From: Asaia bogorensis | GTDB taxonomy: Bacteria; Pseudomonadota; Alphaproteobacteria; Acetobacterales; Acetobacteraceae | Direction of reading: 5' to 3' | Length of the DNA: 6,127 nucleotides | NCBI GenBank assembly: GCA_945871455.1 | Contig: CAMBXJ010000275.1 | Location: 1-6,127 of the forward strand | Part shown: one piece after another, positions 1 through 6,127 of the stretch | How the letters are laid out: the number at the start of each line of letters is the position of its first letter | Position numbering within the stretch: position 1 is the stretch's first letter | Notes under the pieces: model-generated | What the model saw: the letters and a program-made list of their open reading frames with translations, nothing else | Database searches by the model: none | What the model was told of the DNA's origin: nothing | Translations under genes and position numbers: made by a program

Positions 1-314
1 GGGTCCATCGAGATGAAGCTGGAACGCCTGTATTGCATCGGCCGGTCGGTGATCGAAATGCCGCCGCGCTTCGCTTCCGAGGAGTAGATCTCCGGATGCG
101 TCTCGACCTGCATGATGTCCTTGAATTTGGTGATCGACCAGAACGACCCATACATGCCGTCCTTGCGATAATGCACCGGGGCTTCCCGTCGCAGCCGCTC
201 GAAATACGGATGGTACACATCGTCCTGGTACAGTTTCGGGTTGCTGACATCGATGCTGTCCAGCGGCATCGACCAGGCATCGGCGACGGGATCGAGATGG
301 ACCGGGGCGTTCAT
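1..314 (-). CDS. Cytochrome P450, CYP153-like, N-terminal fragment (3' end cut by window edge)
   Basis: Heme monooxygenase that would take electrons from the ferredoxin encoded just upstream. Only the first 104 residues are present; the heme-binding Cys loop and the ExxR helix lie outside the window. Identity rests on the N-terminal pattern: residues about 21-29 read IDVSNPKLY, followed by a YFERLRREAPVHY block (38-49), then GSFWSITKFKDI (56-67) and a YSSEAKRGGISI block (77-88). This order matches the CYP153 alkane/fatty-acid hydroxylases as I remember them, in particular the DIDVSNPxLY, RLRxEAPVHY and FWSxTRFxDI segments. The family is fairly sure, the subfamily less so; other bacterial P450s of terpene or sterol catabolism share parts of this pattern. 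The start ATG at 314 has an AAGGAG eight bases upstream. It follows the ferredoxin stop by 25 bases, so the two are probably co-transcribed. Confidence 0.85.
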   Translation of the reverse strand, partial: MNAPVHLDPVADAWSMPLDSIDVSNPKLYQDDVYHPYFERLRREAPVHYRKDGMYGSFWSITKFKDIMQVETHPEIYSSEAKRGGISITDRPMQYRRSSFISMD

Positions 315-322
315 CAGCGAAA

Positions 323-328
323 CTCCTT
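323..328 (-). promoter_or_regulatory. Ribosome binding site of the P450 gene
   Basis: On the minus strand the six bases read AAGGAG, eight bases before the ATG at 314. This near-perfect Shine-Dalgarno sequence fixes the P450 start and lies in the 25-base spacer after the ferredoxin stop codon. Confidence 0.7.
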
Positions 329-339
329 CAGGATAAGGG

Positions 340-835
<496 letters not shown>

Positions 836-1076
836 CGCCTATGGGTCATTGGTTCGGCCCGGTGGAATTAACCAGAATTTAGCCGCCGATGCCAGATCGG
901 CGAACACAGGCCATGGACGCTCCGGCGCAGGCCCGATCCGGGCACCGAGACAGGATACGCCGCTCGGGTCAGGTCCGACGTTGGTGGCACGGGGCCGACC
1001 CGATTGGGCCGCGATCCGTTTCAGGTGCTTTGGTCGCGCCCGCGTGAGTTACCCGCGCCGCCATCCCCCGATACGC

Positions 1077-1104
1077 AAAACGGCCCGTCGTTTCCGGCGG
1101 GCCG
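1077..1104 (-). terminator. Rho-independent terminator of the transporter operon
   Basis: In the minus-strand transcript CGGCCCG (1098-1104) pairs with CGGGCCG (1081-1087), with two further C-G/G-C pairs beyond a single mismatch closing a GAAA tetraloop, followed by TTTT (1077-1080). It sits about 25 bases after the stop codon of the substrate-binding protein. The T run is short, so termination may be partial. Confidence 0.75.
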
Positions 1105-1128
1105 CTGCAGCCTATTGTGCGATCAGCC

Positions 1129-2304
1129 TCAGTAACCCAGAGGCTTCTGCTGCACGGACACCCACTTGCCGCCGCGAATCTGCACGAGGAACGACTCGTT
1201 GGACCCCTGGCGCTTCGTCGGCCCGTAGCTGAGTGTCGGGGAGCCGAAGATGTCGTTGTAGGCGGTCACCTTCTCGATGCCACCGATGAAGCTGTCGACC
1301 GTCAGGTTACGCCCGGCGTTCTGCAAGCCCTCGGCCAGCAGGTAGGCGGCGGAGTAGCCAAGCTGCGCGGCAAAGTTCGGTTCGCGGTTGAAGCGCGCCT
1401 TGAACGACTTCACGAATTCCTGCACCTGCGGACGGGGATCGTCCGCCGAGAAGAACAGCACCGACGTCAGTGCGAAAATCCCTTCGTTCACGCCACCCGG
1501 CACCTCGGCGACCGAGTTGTCGTAAATCGCGATATTGCCCAGCACTTCCACATCCCAGCCGGTCTTGCGCATCACGGCCACGATCTGGTTGGTGTCGCGC
1601 GTGATCGTGCCCAGGATCACCAGGTCGCATTTCGCGTCACGCATGCGGGCGACCGAGGCCGAAAAGTCGTTGTCGGTCGGCTTGTGCGTTGTTTCCGCGA
1701 CAAGCTTCATGTTCGACGCCTTCATCTGCTCCCAGACGCCGTTCATCACGTCGCGGCCAAAATCGGTGTCCTGGTACATCGCGCAGATGGCTTTCCGGCC
1801 CTTCTGCTCCACGAAGTATTTCACCCCCGAGCGCATCTGGTCGTAGTACGAGGAGGCCAGGCCGAATTTCAGCCGATGGAACGGGTCGTACATGGACCGC
1901 GCCGAGGTCAGCGGGAACATGTTGGGCACGCCCTTCTCGAACTGCTCCGGCATGGTTGCGTTGTTCATGGGCGTGCCGCCATTGGCGACCATCAGGAACA
2001 CGTTGTCGCGGTTGATCAGCTTGTTCGCCGCCTGGATGGACCGAGGCACCTGGTATTGGCTGTCTTCCACGATGTAGCGGATCTTGCGGCCATGGATGCC
2101 GCCCTTCGCATTGATCTCGTCGAAGGCCATGCGCCAGGCGCTGGAATTGCCCACGCCCCAGGACACGGTGACGCCGGAAAGGTCGGTGTAGGTGCCGACC
2201 AGGATTTCCGTGTCGGTGACGCCGCGTACGACCTGGGCCTCGGCCTGCCCGCTTCCCAGGCCGACCGCGGCGAGGGCCGCCAACATCAAGTGCCGTAGTT
2301 TCAT
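1129..2304 (-). CDS. Periplasmic substrate-binding protein of a Liv-type (HAAT) ABC transporter
   Basis: Periplasmic receptor that captures the solute and delivers it to the LivHMGF-type permease encoded upstream. It has 391 residues, normal for the family (Peripla_BP_6, LivK-like, type I fold with two lobes). Residues 1-23 form a Sec signal peptide: a short basic start (MKLRH), a hydrophobic Leu/Ala core and an AEA cleavage site before Gln24. The mature protein opens with GVTDTEILVGTYTDLSG (28-44), the first strand and ligand loop typical of the family, then WRMAFDEINAKGGIHGRKI (57-75), a very common family block. The ATG at 2304 is preceded by AGGGAG at a ten-base spacing. It begins 61 bases after the ligase stop and is followed by a terminator, so it is the last gene of the operon. 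Binding proteins of this subgroup are assigned to branched-chain amino acids, amides, urea or aromatic acids; the ligand cannot be read from the sequence. Confidence 0.93.
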   Translation of the reverse strand: MKLRHLMLAALAAVGLGSGQAEAQVVRGVTDTEILVGTYTDLSGVTVSWGVGNSSAWRMAFDEINAKGGIHGRKIRYIVEDSQYQVPRSIQAANKLINRDNVFLMVANGGTPMNNATMPEQFEKGVPNMFPLTSARSMYDPFHRLKFGLASSYYDQMRSGVKYFVEQKGRKAICAMYQDTDFGRDVMNGVWEQMKASNMKLVAETTHKPTDNDFSASVARMRDAKCDLVILGTITRDTNQIVAVMRKTGWDVEVLGNIAIYDNSVAEVPGGVNEGIFALTSVLFFSADDPRPQVQEFVKSFKARFNREPNFAAQLGYSAAYLLAEGLQNAGRNLTVDSFIGGIEKVTAYNDIFGSPTLSYGPTKRQGSNESFLVQIRGGKWVSVQQKPLGY

Positions 2305-2314
2305 TTCGGTGTCA

Positions 2315-2320
2315 CTCCCT
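2315..2320 (-). promoter_or_regulatory. Ribosome binding site of the substrate-binding protein gene
   Basis: Minus-strand AGGGAG, ten bases before the ATG at 2304, inside the 61-base spacer after the ligase gene. I see no convincing promoter or hairpin in that spacer, which favours continued transcription from upstream. Confidence 0.55.
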
Positions 2321-2365
2321 GTGTCTGGACCATTTCCGTGGTCGCGCGTTCGGAATCGAAGTCTG

Positions 2366-4095
2366 TCAGGCCTCTCGCAGCATGGCCTCTATCACGTCGC
2401 GGTGGCGTTCCCGAATCAGGGCGCGGCGCAGGGTAAAGACCGGAGACAATTCCGTGTCGCCGGGTTCGTAGCGTTGCTCGATCAGGCGGAACGCGCGGAT
2501 CGTGCCCGATCCGGCCCTGTTGGTCGACGCGACGGCCTCGGCGATCAGATTGCGCACCGCTTCCGCGCGCACCAGGCTGGCGAACCCGGTGAACGGGATG
2601 TTTTGCCGTTGTGCCCAGGGCTCCACCGTGTCGGCGTCGACCATCACCAAAGCCGCGTGGCCCCCCCCCGCCGTCGCCCCGGTTGGGCCGCCGGTTGCAA
2701 TAGTCACGGCATCGCTGATGAAGGGGCTGGCCCGCAACGCGGCCTCCAACGATGCCGGTTCCCGCCCTTCCGCCAGCCGCCCGGTGGGAACGATCCGCCC
2801 GTCGGTGCCCTGGCCGATATCGCCGGTGCACAACCAGCCATCCACCGTTGCGATCGCCGTCACGCCGCCGTCCTGCCGGTACCCCATCGCCACATGGGCG
2901 CCGCGCAACTGGATTTCCCCAGCCGCGGCCAGCCGAGCGGTGTTACCGCCGCCGGTCGGGAGGAGGAAGCCGAAGCCGCCGCTCTCGGTCTGTCCATACA
3001 ACTCGGCCGTTTCGATCCCAGCACCTTGCAGCCATTCAGCCACCGCATCCGGCACAGATCCGAACGCAAACACCGCTCGGCGGAGTCTGGCCAATCCCAG
3101 GGACCGCCGGATCGGCTCCAGCACCAGCCGCTGCCCCAACGCCAGCGCCAGGCGATCGACGGCCGAAGCGCGTCCCTGGGCCGCGGCCAATCCGGCTTTC
3201 AAGGCACGATTGACCAGCCACCGTTGCTCGGGCGCGGCGCCGGCCGTGGCCGCGGTCACCCGCGCGTGCAGGCGGCGCCAGAAGCGCGGCGGCGCGATCA
3301 GCACGGTCGGCTGCAATTCCTCCAGGTTTTCCGGGACGGTATCCACACCTTCGACGTAGTTGCTGACAGTGCCCGTCGCGAGCGACAGGTAAAGCCCCAT
3401 CACCCGCTCGATCACATGGCACATCGGCAGAAACGCGAGCCGTTCGTCGCCCGCGCGCTGATCCAAGGGCGCGGCCGCGGCGGCGATCGCCGCCTGGATG
3501 TTGCGGTGACTGAACACCACCGCGCGCGCCGGGCCGGAGGTGCCGGCGGTGTAGATAATCGCCGCCGGCGCGTTCGGGTCCAGCGTGGCCCCCGGCCCCG
3601 GGGCGGCGGTCCGCGCGAGGAACGCTTCCAGGCTCTCGCAGCCCGGTTCGGCCATATCGCGCAGGCCCTTCATGTCCATGACGACGATGCGGGCCAGATC
3701 GGGGCAGGTCGAACGAACGGCGAGCGCCTTGTCGAGCATGGCCTCGCCTTCGACGAACAGCAGCCTGGCGCCGGTTTCCGCCAATTGCCGCCCGACATCG
3801 GCCGAACCATCCGCCGGGTTCAGGCCGGCCGACACGCATCCCGCCGCCTGAATCCCCAGATCGAGCATCGCCCATTCCGGGTTGGTGTCCGACAGGATCG
3901 CCGCGACCTCGCCGCCACGGAGTCCGGACGCGCGAACCGCGGCGGCGATCGCGTTCATCCGCGCATCCACATCGGCCCAGGTGACGGATTTCCAGATGCC
4001 CCGGTCCTTGCGTCGCAAGATCACGCCTTGCGGGTCCGCCTTGGCGTGCTGGCCAACCAGAGCCGGCAGGGTCGTGGCGTTTTCCACCTTGCCGC

Positions 4096-4105
<10 letters not shown>
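2366..4105 (-). CDS. AMP-forming acyl-CoA synthetase-like protein with degenerate catalytic motifs
   Basis: Member of the ANL superfamily, closest in layout to long-chain acyl-CoA ligases found inside Liv-type operons. It has 579 residues from the ATG at 4105 (GGAAG just upstream); an ATG two codons later, at 4099, would give the exact ATGA overlap seen at the other junctions. Retained: YGQTE (370-374), GWLCTGD (423-429) and a C-terminal domain ending in LIRERHRDVIEAML. Changed: the phosphate-binding loop reads YTAGTSGPARAV (185-196), where the family usually has YTSGTTGxPKGV, so its Lys is Arg and two Gly/Pro positions differ. After TGD the hinge DRxKD is missing; the sequence passes from GRIVP straight to TGRLAEG (441-447), about six residues short against related ligases. 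The A10 lysine near the C terminus is replaced by Thr558 (PVFTLRR). The frame is otherwise intact. It may be a weak or inactive ligase, a specialised one, or a regulatory partner. The usual role would be CoA activation of an imported acid. Confidence 0.85.
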
Positions 4106-4871
<766 letters not shown>

Positions 4872-4875
<4 letters not shown>

Positions 4876-5636
4876 GGCTCGCCCCCGATATAGGCGCGGA
4901 TGACTTCCGGGTCGGACTGGACTTCCTGGCTGGTGCCCAGCGCGAGCACGCGGCCGTAATTCAGTGCCATCACGCGGTCGGACACCGCGCTGACCAGACT
5001 CATGTCGTGCTCCACCATGATGACGGTGATGCCCAGGTCTTTCTTGATGTCGTCGATCCAGTGGCCCATGCCCTCCGTCTCCTCGGTATTGAGGCCCGAC
5101 GACGGTTCATCCAGCAGCAGCAGTTTTGGCTCGGTGCACAGGGCACGCCCGAGTTCGATGATCTTGCGCACACCGTAGGGCAGGTTGGCAATCAACTGGT
5201 CCCGGTAGCGTTGCAGTTCCAGAAAGCTGATGACCTCTTCCACCTTCTCCCGATGCGCGATTTCGGCGCGCCGGACAGACGGCAGGAACATCAGTTGCGG
5301 CACCAGCCCGGCCTTGGCGTGGCAGTGCCGTCCGATCAGCAGGTTTTGCAGCACGCTGGCATTGGGAAACAGCTCTATGTTCTGGAAGGTGCGGGCGATC
5401 CCCATGCCCGCGATGGCGTGCGCCGGGGTGTTGGTGATGTCCTTGCCCATGAAGGACAGCTTGCCCTGGGATGGATTGTAGATACGGCTGATCAGGTTGA
5501 AGATCGTGGTCTTGCCGGCGCCGTTCGGGCCGATGATGGAGAACACCTCGCCTTCCTGGACGTCGAAGCTGACGCCATCGACGGCGCGGATGCCGCCGAA
5601 GCGCACGGCGATGTCCTCGGCCTGGAATACGCTCAT
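4872..5636 (-). CDS. livG: ABC transporter ATP-binding protein, LivG type
   Basis: The second ATPase of the transporter, pairing with LivF under the permease. It has 254 residues from the ATG at 5636. Walker A is GPNGAGKTT (36-44), the Q-loop glutamine is Gln85 in ARTFQNIELF, Walker B is LLLLDEP (172-178) and the switch histidine is His210 in MVEHD. The signature helix reads LPYGVRK (152-158) rather than LSGGQ; LPYG is the normal LivG variant. The C-terminal half carries the LivG ending GxxLAxGTxxEVxxDPxVxxAYIG. A longer frame reaches back to 5768 but runs through the livM coding sequence, so I reject it. The chosen ATG overlaps the livM stop as ATGA and has GGAG eight bases upstream. It is the second visible gene of the operon. 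Confidence 0.95.
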
Positions 5637-6127
5637 CGCAGGCGCTCCGACTTCGCATAGCTTTTCTGGCGGCGGAACCCGGTTCGGCGATACAGCGGGA
5701 AGGCGGTGAAATAGGCCTTCATCTTCAGCCAGCCGCCATACATGCCGTGCGGCGCGAACAGGATGCACAGCACCAGGATCAGGCCGAACGCCGCCGGTTC
5801 CAGGCCGGGGGTGTTGCCGATGCCGAACGGCAGCGTATCTCGCACGATGGCGATGAACTGCGGCAGCAGGGCCACGAAGATCGCGCCGAACACCGCGCCA
5901 TGCAGCGACCCCAGGCCGCCGACGAACACGATGGTCACCAACTGGATCGACAGCAGAATTTCGAACGCATCTGGCGCCAAATGCCGGACATAATGCCCGA
6001 ACAGCGCACCCGCCAGGCCGGTGATGCCGGCGCTGATGGCAAACGAGATGGTCTTGTACCGCGCCAGATTGATACCCATGCTCTGGGCCGAGATTTCGGA
6101 GTCGCGGATCGCCACCATCGCCCGCCC
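5633..6127 (-). CDS. livM: ABC transporter permease, LivM type, C-terminal part (5' end cut by window edge)
   Basis: Inner-membrane channel subunit that would dimerise with LivH. Only the last 160-odd residues are present, about half of the usual 300-plus; the frame is open to the window edge, so the in-frame ATG at 6118 is internal, not the start. Counting from that Met, the AIRDSEISAQSMGIN stretch (3-17) is the cytoplasmic EAA-like coupling loop conserved in LivM and LivH. Membrane segments follow at about 23-43, 55-69, 73-92 and 109-124, with the family signature VGGLGSLHGAVFGAIF between 66 and 81. After the last segment comes a basic tail of about 35 residues ending in RRQKSYAKSERLR. The stop overlaps the livG start as ATGA. 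The LivH partner and the N-terminal half should lie just beyond the right edge. Confidence 0.93.
   Translation of the reverse strand, partial: GRAMVAIRDSEISAQSMGINLARYKTISFAISAGITGLAGALFGHYVRHLAPDAFEILLSIQLVTIVFVGGLGSLHGAVFGAIFVALLPQFIAIVRDTLPFGIGNTPGLEPAAFGLILVLCILFAPHGMYGGWLKMKAYFTAFPLYRRTGFRRQKSYAKSERLR

Noticed and set aside
885..901. GCCGAT/ATCGGC hairpin in the intergenic gap
   Set aside because: Six pairs with a five-base loop and no T run on either side; expected by chance in a GC-rich stretch.
849..1232. 127-codon plus-strand frame in the intergenic gap
   Set aside because: No ribosome site or recognisable motif, runs through the terminator hairpin and into the 3' end of the binding-protein gene.
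1117..2298. 393-codon open frame on the plus strand
   Set aside because: Antisense to nearly the whole substrate-binding protein gene; the translation shows no domain, whereas the minus-strand frame has a signal peptide and family blocks.
5637..5768. Upstream extension of LivG by 44 codons
   Set aside because: The extension reads through the 3' part of livM in a different frame and precedes a normal LivG N terminus; the ATG at 5636 overlaps the livM stop and has a ribosome site.

Overview
The window is a high-GC stretch (codons mostly ending in G or C) with every convincing gene on the minus strand, so transcription runs from the right edge to the left edge. The gene content, the gene style (a Liv-type transporter carrying an acyl-CoA-ligase-like gene, ATGA start/stop overlaps) and a palindromic extragenic repeat containing GTCATTGCCGGGC point to an alphaproteobacterium, perhaps of the Rhodospirillales/Acetobacteraceae or Rhizobiales side. 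That placement is inference from style, not from a marker gene.

Right to middle (6127 to 1129): most of a branched-chain-amino-acid-type (HAAT family) ABC transporter operon. In transcription order it holds the C-terminal half of the LivM permease (cut by the window edge), the LivG ATPase, the LivF ATPase, an AMP-forming acyl-CoA-synthetase-like protein and, after 61 bases, a secreted periplasmic substrate-binding protein. The first three junctions (livM/livG, livG/livF, livF/ligase) are overlaps of a few bases, which implies one translationally coupled message. A GC hairpin followed by a T run lies 25 bases after the binding-protein stop codon and probably ends the operon. LivH and the rest of LivM would lie beyond the right edge. 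The pairing with an acyl-CoA-ligase-like protein suggests that the imported solute could be a carboxylate (aromatic, fatty or other acid) rather than leucine, but the ligase itself has lost several catalytic motifs.

Middle-left (1128 to 667): a non-coding gap of about 460 bases. It contains the terminator and a striking 105-base element made of two inverted 39-base palindromic units, REP-doublet/REPIN-like, and otherwise nothing I can name.

Left (666 to 1): a second, probably separate unit with a [2Fe-2S] ferredoxin of the putidaredoxin/adrenodoxin type followed 25 bases later by the N-terminal third of a cytochrome P450 that resembles the CYP153 alkane/fatty-acid hydroxylase group. Together they make two of the three parts of a class I P450 system. 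The ferredoxin reductase is not in the window.

I do not see a wholly new system here. The points most worth a second look are the motif-poor ligase embedded in the transporter operon, the REPIN-like element, and the basic C-terminal tails of the transporter subunits.
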